DNA from: Ectothiorhodospiraceae bacterium WFHF3C12
GTDB lineage: Bacteria > Pseudomonadota > Gammaproteobacteria > Nitrococcales > Nitrococcaceae
DNA length: 64,000 nt
NCBI GenBank assembly: GCA_013519935.1
Contig: JACDUA010000013.1
Coordinates: 1-64,000 of the forward strand
Direction of reading: 5' to 3'
Both the position numbers and the translations under genes were made by a program. Each line of letters opens with the position of its first letter. Positions within the stretch are counted from its first letter, which is position 1. Below the pieces are notes generated by a model, which worked only from the letters and a program-made list of their open reading frames with translations, made no database searches and was not told the DNA's origin. Below, in pieces: positions 7,210 through 14,767 of this stretch.

Positions 7210-7578
7210 TCAGGGCAGTAGATAGTTCCAGGGGATCAGGAACGGCCAGGCGAGCACGATGGGAACGAAGCTGGCCGCCATGGCTGTCGGAACCTCGGAT
7301 GTCCGGCCGCGGGCGAGGCGAGGGAGGACGAAGACTGCCAGCCAGATGACCTTGTAGATCAGCTGAACCAGCAGCACCGGGCTGAACCGCAGGGGCTGGA
7401 CCAGGCCCAAGACCGAGAGGATGAGCACCGCGGTCCAGAATCCACCCGTCAGTACCCGCCATCCCTCACTGTCCTGGAACCGGCCCTGGTCCGTGGGAAA
7501 CAGCCTGAACACCGTAGGCACGGCTATCGGTATCAACATCAAGATATTCACGGCATAGGCGAAGTAGAGCGGCTGCAT
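7210..7578 (-). CDS. Small integral membrane protein, unknown function
   Basis: The 122-residue protein has about four hydrophobic segments, including YFAYAVNILMLIPIAVPTVF at the N-terminus and FWTAVLILSVLGLVQPL and LIYKVIWLAVFVLPRLAR in the middle. The C-terminus ends IPWNYLLP. The start is secure: a perfect AGGAGG lies seven bases before the ATG. The pattern resembles small membrane proteins annotated only as hypothetical in proteobacteria. It is on the same strand as the lipoprotein hydrolase upstream, but a dispersed repeat separates them, so co-transcription is not clear. Confidence 0.75.
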   Translation of the reverse strand: MQPLYFAYAVNILMLIPIAVPTVFRLFPTDQGRFQDSEGWRVLTGGFWTAVLILSVLGLVQPLRFSPVLLVQLIYKVIWLAVFVLPRLARGRTSEVPTAMAASFVPIVLAWPFLIPWNYLLP

Positions 7579-7740
7579 AGCTTACCTCCTCGCCCCAGGG
7601 TTTGCGGGGGGTGTGCCGGCTACCCTAGCCATAACGTAGTCACGGGAGCGCGCGTCTGACAAGCGAGGCGAAAATGGGGGCCGGTATTGCAATCCAGCAC
7701 GCGGCAGTGAACGGGGGTCGGACCAACACAAGTACCCTAA

Positions 7741-7864
7741 GGCCGGGGTCGGACCAACCCAACTCCTTGAGTTAAAGGTGGGAAGTGTTTCCTGGCTGGG
7801 CCCTCTCGCGCCTTAAACGGCCAATTTCCGCACCGAAATCGCCATTCTAAGGCTTCCCTCCGTA
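7741..7864 (+). repeat. Dispersed non-coding element, copy 2
   Basis: GGCCGGGGTCGGACCAACCC through CGCCATTCTAAGGCTTCCCTCCG, closely matching 6050-6175. Its end overlaps the 3' end of the next gene and supplies that gene's stop codon (7847-7849) and last few codons. Confidence 0.75.
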
Positions 7865-8863
7865 CGCGCTGCCGTACAACGTGGCGAACAGCCGTCGCAG
7901 CTCGGCGCGCATCCCGGGGCGAGTCTCGGTCAACAGCCCCCTGCGTTGAAGTATCCGGATCAGCTTCACGGGCGGCTGCTGGGCGTCGCCAACGATTTCC
8001 ACGTGACCGGCCTCGACCCGGACATTCTCCACGCGCGGCGCATCGTCCACGGGCCGGTGATACTGCTCGCGGAGGCTGAAGACGTAGTCGCCCTCCAGGC
8101 ACTGGCCACTGTCGTCGCGGCGACGGCAGGTATTGCGCTCGTCCGTGACCACCTTGATGTGTTCGCGCACTTGGTGTTTGAGCGTGCCTGGGGTCTCGAT
8201 GAAGTCCGAGCCGCCCGGAATCTCGGGCCATTTATCGCCGGTGACGATCTGGCAGATCAGCGCGGTGATGCCCAGGGAGAGATAGCGGGCGGTCCTGGAG
8301 CCGCAATGGGAGGCTGCCTCGATGCCGGCGAAGGGCGCGGAGACCGTCATCAAGCGCAGGCGCAGCGGTGTGTCCCGCCACAGTTCGTTGTGCTCCTCGG
8401 ACAGGGTGCGGCGGGCGATAAGGCCGCCCTGGCTATGGGCGAGGATGTCGACGCGGTCGTTGCGCATGGCATCCTGCAGACGGTCCAGGGCGGTAGCGAG
8501 CTGGTCCGCGCTGGCGGTCAGGCTGTCCCTGTCGTTATAGGTAAAGCAGGCGGTCTGCTGGCCGTGCAGGGCGTAGACCTGGGCCAGGGCCCGGAATCGG
8601 CCCGCCGAGGCGTAGCAACCGTGCACCAGAACGGTAACGGGCTCGTCGGCATCGAGGGCCAGTGTGGTGTCCTCGCTGTCGTAGCACGGACCGAGCTGCG
8701 GGATGTCCAGCTCCACGTTCGGGGCCGGTAGACGGCCCTGGTCGTCGATGGGGCGTTTGGCACCCGGCAGCGGTGCGGTGGTGGCGCAGGCGCTGAGCAG
8801 CGTGGCGCCGAGCAGGGCGGCGACGGTCGAACGCAGGGCGCGGAAGCCATCGAGCATGGGCAT
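7847..8863 (-). CDS. Lipoprotein with alpha/beta-hydrolase (lipase-like) fold
   Basis: Predicted outer-membrane or periplasmic lipid-anchored esterase/lipase of 338 residues. The start at 8863 gives a signal sequence ending in the lipobox LLSAC (Cys26). VLVHGCYAS (79-87) is the oxyanion strand, LAHSQGG (141-147) the nucleophile elbow with Ser144, and EAGHVEI near the C-terminus supplies a candidate catalytic His. The longer frame to 9025 encodes a proline- and arginine-rich extension before the signal peptide and is unlikely to be translated. The last residues (GGKP) and the TAG stop fall inside the dispersed repeat at 7741-7864, so the C-terminus may have been altered by the repeat. Substrate unknown. 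Confidence 0.8.
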   Translation of the reverse strand: MPMLDGFRALRSTVAALLGATLLSACATTAPLPGAKRPIDDQGRLPAPNVELDIPQLGPCYDSEDTTLALDADEPVTVLVHGCYASAGRFRALAQVYALHGQQTACFTYNDRDSLTASADQLATALDRLQDAMRNDRVDILAHSQGGLIARRTLSEEHNELWRDTPLRLRLMTVSAPFAGIEAASHCGSRTARYLSLGITALICQIVTGDKWPEIPGGSDFIETPGTLKHQVREHIKVVTDERNTCRRRDDSGQCLEGDYVFSLREQYHRPVDDAPRVENVRVEAGHVEIVGDAQQPPVKLIRILQRRGLLTETRPGMRAELRRLFATLYGSAYGGKP

Positions 8864-9013
8864 TGCCGTGTGGTGCCGGACGATGACAAGTATCGCAGTT
8901 GCGCGCGGAATTGACGACGGGCGCGTCAAGGTGTCCGGGGGCGAGCGGGGTCCCAAGGGTGCGGCACTCCGGGCCAGGCCTTGCGATCCGGGTGGAGCGA
9001 CGGACCGGCAGGC

Positions 9014-9148
9014 GTAGGTCCGCACCGGCGAAGCCGGCGCCGACGTCCTCCCCTGAAATGTCGGATGGCAAGCCCATCCGACCTACGGCTGGAGGGTAAG
9101 CGAAGCCCACGCGGACGTCGTGTCGGTTGGCTTTGCTCTGCTCGGGAA
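9014..9148 (+). repeat. Long dispersed repeat (GTAGGTCSGCACCGGCGAAG type), copy 1
   Basis: Consists of GTAGGTCCGCACCGGCGAAG, GCCGGCGCCGACG, a TCGGATGGCAAGCCCATCCG palindrome, ACCTACGGCTGGAGGGTAAG, and CGAAGCCCACGCGGACGTCG. Other copies are at 10195-10325 and 19631-19768, with inverted copies in 37.1-38.2 kb. Typical of intergenic repeats; not coding. Confidence 0.85.
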
Positions 9149-9153
9149 GGGGG

Positions 9154-9232
9154 ATGGGGTCAAGTCTTGCAATCACGCATATGGAGTAGTCCCGGCGTGA
9201 GTGCGATGCTTGAATGCAAGACTTGACCCCAT
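9154..9232. repeat. 79-bp hairpin element with 18-bp perfect arms
   Basis: ATGGGGTCAAGTCTTGCA (9154-9171) and TGCAAGACTTGACCCCAT (9215-9232) are perfect inverted repeats. A second inner pair TCACGC/GCGTGA (9173-9178, 9195-9200) would extend the hairpin. The GGGGTCA-type arms relate it to the GGGGTCAGACCCC elements at 6268, 10359 and 11401. There is no room for a gene inside; it looks like a non-autonomous mobile hairpin. Confidence 0.75.
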
Positions 9233-9313
9233 GCCCCCCACTGCCGGTGCTGAATGTCGCGACTTTAGCGTAATCGTGAGTTCGTATAAGAGAACCAAAA
9301 TGGTAGTCAATAC

Positions 9314-9373
9314 GCCCAACAAAACGCTCCAGCTGACGCAGCGAAGCTGCGCGGCTGAGCGGTGCCGTTAGCC
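9314..9373 (+). other. attC-like recombination site
   Basis: GCCCAAC (9314-9320) fits the R'' box. GTTAGCC (9367-9373) is one base away from GTTRRRY. The interior, CGCTCCAGCTGACGCAGC, GAA, GCTGCGCGGCTGAGC, forms a strong imperfect hairpin, as attC sites do. The next gene starts 16 bases later, which is the arrangement of a cassette following an attC. Confidence 0.65.
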
Positions 9374-9389
9374 GGCTGGAAACCATACC

Positions 9390-9986
9390 ATGAGTATCGA
9401 CATCAGAGTTTTGAGGCATGAACAGACGGATCAAGCAGTGCGTGTTCTTGCGCGGGCTTTCGTTACCAATCCGCTTCATATCGCTGTATTCGGTGCGGAT
9501 CAGGTGGGTGCAAATGAGACGTTCTTCAGGATTGGGCTCAATGTGATGAAGGGGCAGATACTCGTCGCGGTCGACGGCTCCACAATACTCGGGGTGAGTC
9601 ACTGGGTCGATTCGGCAAATTGTCAAGCCTCAGCTGTGGAGAAGCTTCGGCTGCTACCAGCGATGGTCAAAGGTTTTGGTCTGCATACTGCCGCCAGGGT
9701 GGCGCGCTGGCTCTCGGTGTGGTCGAAGCAGGATCCGGCGGAGCGCCATTTGCACCTGGGACCTATCGGCGTTTTTCCCGAGGCGCAGGGCCGCGGTATT
9801 GGCCGCCAGTTGATGGAGCGGTACTGCAACCAACTCGATGCAACTTCTGCGGTCGGCTATCTTGAGACAGACCGGCCAGAAAACGTCGACTTCTATGCGA
9901 AATTCGGATTCGACACCACGGAAACAATCCCGATTCACGGCGTTATCAACTACTTCATGCACCGACGTCCGGTGGACTCTGTTTGA
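9390..9986 (+). CDS. GNAT family N-acetyltransferase on a cassette-like unit
   Basis: Transfers an acyl group from acyl-CoA to an unknown amine. The 198-residue protein has the GNAT acetyl-CoA-binding motif in LGPIGVFPEAQGRGIGRQLM (about 125-144, with Q/R-x-x-G-x-G/A) and the C-terminal FYAKFGF typical of the fold. The lower GC content and more even codon use contrast with the adjacent genes. It starts just after an attC-like site and ends just before a broken one (9989-10034), so it is probably an integron cassette gene. Such cassettes often carry acetyltransferases of drug- or toxin-modifying type, but no substrate can be read from the sequence. Confidence 0.85.
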   Translation: MSIDIRVLRHEQTDQAVRVLARAFVTNPLHIAVFGADQVGANETFFRIGLNVMKGQILVAVDGSTILGVSHWVDSANCQASAVEKLRLLPAMVKGFGLHTAARVARWLSVWSKQDPAERHLHLGPIGVFPEAQGRGIGRQLMERYCNQLDATSAVGYLETDRPENVDFYAKFGFDTTETIPIHGVINYFMHRRPVDSV

Positions 9987-9988
9987 GC

Positions 9989-10034
9989 CAGTTAACCAAG
10001 CCGAAGCGTCGGACGGCCTCCGGCCGCCGCTGAT
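9989..10034 (+). other. Partial attC-like site after the GNAT gene
   Basis: GTTAACCAAGCCGAAGCGTC is followed by GGACGGCCTCCGGCCGCCGC and TGATC. The hairpin CGGACGGCCTCCGGCCGCCG and its position resemble the body of an attC, but a GTTRRRY end is missing before unrelated sequence (GAGGAAAGGCCAGGGTC) begins. Confidence 0.4.
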
Positions 10035-10194
10035 CGAGGAAAGGCCAGGGTCAGGTCTAACATTCCAACATCAACCATCGCTTTAGGCTGGTCTGTCGCG
10101 CTGCCAGGGGTCGGATCTGACCAATGCACCTCTCTGAAAAATCGACGAAAAGTGCTTCGAAAACCGCTATCGAGAGGGAATGGGGTCAAGCAGG

Positions 10195-10325
10195 CGTAGG
10201 TCGGCACCGCCGAAGCCGGCGCCGACGTTCTCCCCTGGAATGTCGGATGGCAAGCCCATTCGACCTACGGCTGTAGGGTAAGCGAAGCCCACGCGGAATT
10301 CGTGTCGGTTGGCTTTCCTCTGCTG
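10195..10325 (+). repeat. Long dispersed repeat, copy 2
   Basis: Same composition as 9014-9148 (GTAGGTCGGCACCGCCGAAG ... TCGGATGGCAAGCCCATTCG ... GGTAAGCGAAGCCCACGCGG). As at copy 1, it is followed closely by a GGGGTCA-type element. Confidence 0.85.
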
Positions 10326-10328
10326 GTG

Positions 10329-10371
10329 GGGGAAAAACGGGGTCACAGGGGGAAAAACGGGGTCAGACCCC
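10329..10371. repeat. GGGGAAAAACGGGGTCA repeat with GGGGTCAGACCCC palindrome
   Basis: GGGGAAAAACGGGGTCA occurs twice in a row (about 10329 and 10348). The second occurrence completes the palindrome GGGGTCAGACCCC at 10359-10371, which is the left edge of the segment duplicated at 6270-6938. Confidence 0.65.
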
Positions 10372-10453
10372 ATTTTCTGGGCTCGACCCCGCAGTTCCCC
10401 TGCGGGCACCGGATCTGATGATTCGGCGGACCAGTCTACGGCGGGGGCCGCAG

Positions 10454-11275
10454 CTAAACGTTCCCGAGCAGCCGGGCGATCTCGCTGCCAGGGGCTATGT
10501 CGGACACCCACCCGAACGCCCCCTGTTCCCGCATTTCGCGGCCCGCGCTGAGCACCCCGGCGACGGCCGCCCGGGCCAGCGCCCCGCCGACGCTGATGCG
10601 TCTGGCACCGGCGGCGGCCAGTTGCTCGACTGTGGCCCCCCGAATTGGCGGTGCGAGTACGTTCAGGGGCTTGCCGACGGCATCGGCGACGCGGCGGATC
10701 TCTTCAAGCGTTTTCAGTCCGGGCGCGTACAGGACGTCGGCACCGGCCTTCTCGAATGCCTGCAGCCGCCGGATGGTGTCATCCAGATCGTCGCGGCCCC
10801 GGAAATGGTTCTCGGCGCGTGCGGTGACGGCGAAGGGGAAGGGCAGCGCGCGTGCCGCTTCGACAGCGGCCCCGACCCGCTCCGTGGCCAGCTCGATGTC
10901 GTAGAACGGGCTCGCGGGATCGCCGGTATAGTCCTCGATCGAGCCCCCTGCCAGCCCCGTTTCGGCCGCCAGGGCGATGGTCTCCGCCACGCGCCCGGGA
11001 TCGTCCCCGAAGCCGTTCTCCAGGTCCGCCGTAATCGGCAGGTCGACCGCGGCACACAGTTCGCGGCAGTGCTCGAGGACCTCATCTCGGCTGACGGCTC
11101 CGTCCGGTTTGCCCCGCGAGAGTGCGAACCCCGCGCTGGTGGTGGCCAGCCCCTCGAATCCCATGCCGGCCAGTAGCCGCGCCGAGCCGATATCCCATGG
11201 ATTGGGGACCAGGAAGGCCCCCTCCCGCTCGTGCAGGGCCTGCAGTCGGAACGCCTTTTCGGATTGGGTTGCCAT
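10454..11275 (-). CDS. Isocitrate lyase/PEP phosphomutase superfamily protein
   Basis: A 273-residue enzyme of the superfamily that makes or breaks C-C or P-C bonds next to a carboxylate, using Mg2+ (2-methylisocitrate lyase, oxaloacetate decarboxylase and PEP mutase are relatives). Visible elements: FLVPNPWDIGSARLL near the N-terminus, the metal-binding ADLENGFGDDP (83-93), GGSIEDYT, VTARAENH, and VLAPPIRG. It lacks the KKCGH catalytic motif of true isocitrate and methylisocitrate lyases, as do many family members of unknown substrate. The ATG at 11275 follows CAGGTG and is preferred to the longer frame. A 5'-truncated copy lies at 6364-6938. Confidence 0.85.
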   Translation of the reverse strand: MATQSEKAFRLQALHEREGAFLVPNPWDIGSARLLAGMGFEGLATTSAGFALSRGKPDGAVSRDEVLEHCRELCAAVDLPITADLENGFGDDPGRVAETIALAAETGLAGGSIEDYTGDPASPFYDIELATERVGAAVEAARALPFPFAVTARAENHFRGRDDLDDTIRRLQAFEKAGADVLYAPGLKTLEEIRRVADAVGKPLNVLAPPIRGATVEQLAAAGARRISVGGALARAAVAGVLSAGREMREQGAFGWVSDIAPGSEIARLLGNV

Positions 11276-11400
11276 GGTTGCACCTGTGGACGTTGATGGT
11301 CGCACGCTATGTCGCGCTGAGATCGGGAATCCGAGCAGACTAGCCGATTGTCCGCAAGTGAAAAATTGAGGTTGGACCCCATCTCTCATCATTTTTGCGC

Positions 11401-11466
11401 AAAAACGGGGTCAGACCCCATTTAGACCCACACAAAAACGGGGTCAGACCCCATTTAGACCCACAC
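11401..11466 (+). repeat. 33-bp tandem repeat containing GGGGTCAGACCCC
   Basis: AAAAACGGGGTCAGACCCCA then TTTAGACCCACAC, repeated exactly at 11401-11433 and 11434-11466, with a decayed GAAAACCGG after it. Same palindrome as at 6268 and 10359. It lies just upstream of the intact lyase-like gene, between it and the PuuD-like gene. Confidence 0.8.
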
Positions 11467-11617
11467 GAAAACCGGTCAACGCCAATCTCAAGCACCGTAT
11501 ACCGGGTGCCGTCCGGAGCCATTCCGATGGCTTGGGCTATACATACATCCAGACGGTTTGGGGCGTACACTGGGCCTATACTGACCGGGTAACGGTCACC
11601 GCAGGGAAGGGGCAGCA

Positions 11618-12388
11618 ATGCGGCCAATCGTCGGCGTAACCGCCTGCTACAAGACTGTCGAAGGCGTCGACAGTCATTGCGTGCAGAACAAGTACACGGA
11701 GTCGGTGGCCGTGGCGGCGGATTGCGTGCCGGTCCTGATTCCCGCGCTCGGCGAGGAGCTTGATATCAGCTCGCTGCTCGGCCGGCTGGACGGCATCCTC
11801 GCCACCGGCGCGGACACCGGCGTGGAGCCCACCCGCTATGGCGGTGAGGATGCCCGGCAGGCGCCCGAGGGTCTGGACCCGAACCGGGACGCGACCACGC
11901 TGCCCATGCTGCGCATCGCCGTGGAGCTCGGCGTACCCCTGCTCGCCATCTGCCGCGGCCATCAGGAGCTGAACGTCGCGTTCGGCGGCACGCTTTACCA
12001 GTTCGTCCACGAGCTGCCCGGCAAGCGCAACCACAGGGAAAATCCCGCCGTGCCGGAAGATCAGCGATACGGTCCGGCCCACACGGTGCACCTGGCGGGC
12101 GACGGCTTCCTGAGAAGGCTTTTTGGTGCCGAGCGTATGGAGGTCAATTCCCTTCATTGGCAGGGAATCCACGAGCTCGCGTCGCGGCTGGTCGTGGAGG
12201 CACGGGCCGACGATGGGTTGATCGAGGCCACGCGGGTGGCGGATGCGCCGGCCTTTGCCGTGAGCGTGCAGTGGCATCCCGAGTGGCGGGCGACGGAGAA
12301 TCGTTACTCCATGGCGCTGTTCCGGGCCTTCGGGGACGCGTGTCGTGAGCGCGCGGCGGCCGGAAGCGCTTCGCGGGTCAGCGCATGA
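11618..12388 (+). CDS. Class I glutamine amidotransferase-like, gamma-glutamyl-GABA hydrolase (PuuD) type
   Basis: Likely cleaves a gamma-glutamyl amide; PuuD releases GABA from gamma-glutamyl-GABA in putrescine breakdown. The 256-residue protein has the nucleophile elbow AICRGHQELN with Cys112 and the catalytic dyad HPE in VQWHPEW (His220, Glu222). FGGTLYQFVHE and NSLHWQGI are typical of peptidase C26. The ATG at 11618 follows GGGAAGGGG. None of the other puu genes is nearby. The neighbours are instead two ATP-grasp ligases and a decayed paralogue of this gene (14283-14763), so the true substrate may be another gamma-glutamyl compound. Confidence 0.85.
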   Translation: MRPIVGVTACYKTVEGVDSHCVQNKYTESVAVAADCVPVLIPALGEELDISSLLGRLDGILATGADTGVEPTRYGGEDARQAPEGLDPNRDATTLPMLRIAVELGVPLLAICRGHQELNVAFGGTLYQFVHELPGKRNHRENPAVPEDQRYGPAHTVHLAGDGFLRRLFGAERMEVNSLHWQGIHELASRLVVEARADDGLIEATRVADAPAFAVSVQWHPEWRATENRYSMALFRAFGDACRERAAAGSASRVSA

Positions 12389-12650
12389 ACGGTTCCGGGG
12401 CCCTGGGGAACGGGGCCGTCACTACCGCAGGCGCGGCCGGGACGCCTCGATTAGCGATGCCACGGGAGATCCGGGGCACATACGGTCTTGAAGTGCACGA
12501 CCGCGACCGCGGTCAGTTTCTGCAATCAAGCATGGCAAGCGCAACGCGCCCGGATGCGTTCCGAGTTGGCGATACTCCGCGGGTGCGCTACCACCCACCC
12601 TGCGGTGCTACCCTGAGAAGCCGCCCGAAAATCAGGTAGCGCCAACAACA

Positions 12651-13016
12651 ATGGATATCGAAACCACCATCGACGGCATCCCCGTGACCGTTACCGAGGG
12701 GGCCTACGCCAATGGCCGCAAGATCAATGAGCAGGGCCGGGCGTTCATCCGGGAGCTCATCGCGGCGCTGGATGCGGCCAGGGAGTTCGCCGGGGTGCAG
12801 CTGGTCGAGGTGTACAACGAGGGCTGGCTGGGTGAGGGCGAGGCGGCATTGTCGGACGCGGAGCTGGCCGCCGGGCTTTCGCATCCCTCGTTACTGGTGT
12901 TCGACGAGCCCGGGGAGGCCTCTTACTACTTCGACGACAATGGCCTGTTCGGCGGCCAGTTCGTGGAAGTGATGGTCGCCGACAACGAGATCATCGACGC
13001 GGACCTCGTCAGCTGA
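12651..13016 (+). CDS. Hypothetical acidic protein, 121 residues
   Basis: The protein begins MDIETTIDGIPVTVTEGAY and has a helical middle (RAFIRELIAALDAAREFA) followed by VEVYNEGWLGEGE. It ends in a strongly acidic, beta-rich part with YYFDDNGLFGGQFVEV. The pI is low and there are no cysteines, membrane spans or signal peptide, so it should be a soluble cytoplasmic protein. The FDDNGLFGG pattern resembles small single-domain DUF proteins that often act as immunity or accessory proteins, but no family was firmly recognised. A second, broken copy is at 17363-17698, and the pair marks a duplication in this island. Confidence 0.65.
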   Translation: MDIETTIDGIPVTVTEGAYANGRKINEQGRAFIRELIAALDAAREFAGVQLVEVYNEGWLGEGEAALSDAELAAGLSHPSLLVFDEPGEASYYFDDNGLFGGQFVEVMVADNEIIDADLVS

Positions 13017-13209
13017 AGCACGCCACGGAACGGGATCTGAGCTTTCTCCCTCGACGGCACGACGGTCTGGAGCCGTTTGCTTGCTGTCCGACACCTGCCC
13101 CTTTCCCGCAAGTGAAGGGCTGGGCCCGGTGTCTTGTCCATCATGAAAAAGGGCCCACCCCCCTCATGGCAGCAGCGCAGTTCCTGGGACGTTCCGCCTG
13201 GACCGTGGG

Positions 13210-13638
13210 TCAGACGCGTTCATCGTCCGAGCTGCCGCGAGCCAACCGCGTTCGTCCAAGAATAAGTGGCATGAGCGCGAACAGTACAAGCATTGCCAGG
13301 TAGACACTGCCGGAAACCGGATCTCGACTGGCGATGTACTCGCCGACTGACTGGTCTTGAAGGACGGCAGCCAGCATGACCTCAGCCGAAAGAAGAAGGC
13401 CAAGGGCAATGGACCCGGCACCCAGGCGCACTGATGTTCCCGGCGGCAACGCGAACCTCTGCGTAATGAATCGAGCGGACAGGAGAATGACGACGAACAT
13501 GAACGGCATCTCGATGAGTTCAGCCATTCGCTCACCGAGGCGTGGCACGAGAAGGGGCACGCGAACAGACCCCAGGAGGAATCCGGCGCCCAGCACCAGC
13601 GCGAAGTAGGAAATGCCGGCTTTGATCGCGAGCTTCAT
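13210..13638 (-). CDS. Four-helix integral membrane protein, unknown function
   Basis: The 142-residue protein opens MKLAIKAGISYFALVLGAGF and has hydrophobic segments near 5-25, 40-60, 70-92 and 108-127, ending in a charged cytoplasmic tail. The N-terminal pattern 'YFALV-GAGFLLG-RV' followed by a VPRLGERMAELIE loop is seen in a widespread family annotated only as hypothetical membrane protein. The ribosome-binding site is weak. It lies downstream of the cupin gene on the same strand with a gap of about 140 bases. Confidence 0.7.
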   Translation of the reverse strand: MKLAIKAGISYFALVLGAGFLLGSVRVPLLVPRLGERMAELIEMPFMFVVILLSARFITQRFALPPGTSVRLGAGSIALGLLLSAEVMLAAVLQDQSVGEYIASRDPVSGSVYLAMLVLFALMPLILGRTRLARGSSDDERV

Positions 13639-13776
13639 GTCACAGGCAAGGGGCTAGCGCTTGAGTGACGCAGGGCGAGCGCCCGCTGGACGCAACCCTG
13701 CCTGCAGCGCATCGTTGACGCCTGCCATGGGCGTTCCGCCTCGACGCGGGGGCAGGCCGTACTCGCTGCATCGCAG

Positions 13777-14166
13777 CTACGGATTGACGGACGGCACTTC
13801 CTCGGTCTCGAAGTTTGCTGGAAGCACGACCTCCAGAAGCTCGACATCCTCGCTGTGGCCAAGTTCCTGATGGCGGATTCCCGGGGGCTGGTGGACACAC
13901 GAACCGGCTTCCAGCCGAACCACGCCTTGCCCTTCGTATTCGAACTCGATCCAGCCCTTCAGCACATAGACCAACTGAAATTCGGTTCTGTGAAGATGCG
14001 GCTGGCTTGAGAACTCTTTGCCACCCGCGGCGCGGATGACGTGCGCGACCACTCGGCCTTCCGTGGCCTCCCTGATGCCCAAATCACGGTACTCGAAGAA
14101 CGATCGAAGCCCGCGCTCGAACTTCGCGTCCTTGGCGTGGGATGCGACGAAGCCTTTCGTAGTCAT
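13777..14166 (-). CDS. Cupin domain protein
   Basis: A 129-residue single-domain cupin. Motif 1 is HLHRTEFQLVYVLKGWIEFE, with two candidate metal-binding His and a Glu. Motif 2 is VHQPPGIRHQELGHSEDVEL, with the second His. The start ATG has GGAGG upstream. Such stand-alone cupins bind a metal ion and act as dioxygenases, isomerases or small-molecule binders; the substrate cannot be told. It is the first gene of a possible two-gene unit with the membrane protein at 13210-13638. Confidence 0.8.
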   Translation of the reverse strand: MTTKGFVASHAKDAKFERGLRSFFEYRDLGIREATEGRVVAHVIRAAGGKEFSSQPHLHRTEFQLVYVLKGWIEFEYEGQGVVRLEAGSCVHQPPGIRHQELGHSEDVELLEVVLPANFETEEVPSVNP

Positions 14167-14282
14167 TCGGGTAACCTCCGGGTTGGCGTCATCTGCGCGG
14201 AGACCGTCCCTTGCGTCCTCACAGCAGGTATGCGGTAAAAGCCGCTTGCTATGACGACGTCGGCGACGATTCCTCCGATGGT

Positions 14283-14763
14283 GTTCTGCGTAAGTATACC
14301 GATGCCGTGGCCGTTGCCGGCGGCTGTCTGCCGCTGCTCATACCGACGCTATGCCGGGCTTTCGGGAGATGAACGTGGCCTACGGCGCGACCCTCCACCG
14401 CGCGGGTCACGATCTGCCGAACACCCTGGATCATCGCGAGGACGAGAGCCGCCCCGAGGCGGAGCGCTATGAGCCGGTGCACCCGGTACGGCTGGAGGCC
14501 GGGAGTATGCTCGCGGCACTGTTTGGGGTGGAACGGCGGATGGCCAACGCCCTCCATGGCCGGGACATTGCGCGCCTTTCCCCGGCTCTGACTGCAGAGG
14601 CGGTCGCGCCGGACGGCTTGATCGAGGCGGCAACGGTCACCGGGGCCCGGCGCTTCGCCCGGGGGTGCAGTGGCATCCCGAGTGGTGCGCTGCGGAGCGG
14701 GCGGAACCACGCCGGTTGTTCGAGGCCTTTGCGAGCGCCCGCGCCGAGCGGCTCAGCGGCTGA
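14283..14763 (+). pseudogene. Decayed PuuD-like glutamine amidotransferase
   Basis: Three pieces of the gene at 11618-12388 can be followed in order but in different frames. First is RKYTDAVAVAGGCLPLLIPT (from about 14283). It is joined directly to the nucleophile region, where TGCCGGGC is one G short of the codons for CRG, and then GFREMNVAYGATLH in the next frame. Near 14660 a second shift brings in GVQWHPEWCAAERAEPRRLF, ending at TGA 14761-14763. The N-terminal segment, about 68 residues between LIPTL and CRG, and frame integrity are all lost. Divergence from the intact copy is high, so this is an old paralogue. Confidence 0.8.
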
Positions 14764-14767
14764 GGGT

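Noticed and set aside
11401-11466. CRISPR array
   Set aside because: Two 33-bp units follow each other without spacers; the unit carries the same palindrome as dispersed single copies, and there are no cas genes.
12385-12639. 84-codon frame between the PuuD-like gene and the small unknown gene
   Set aside because: Starts inside the end of the PuuD-like gene, no ribosome-binding site, no recognisable product.
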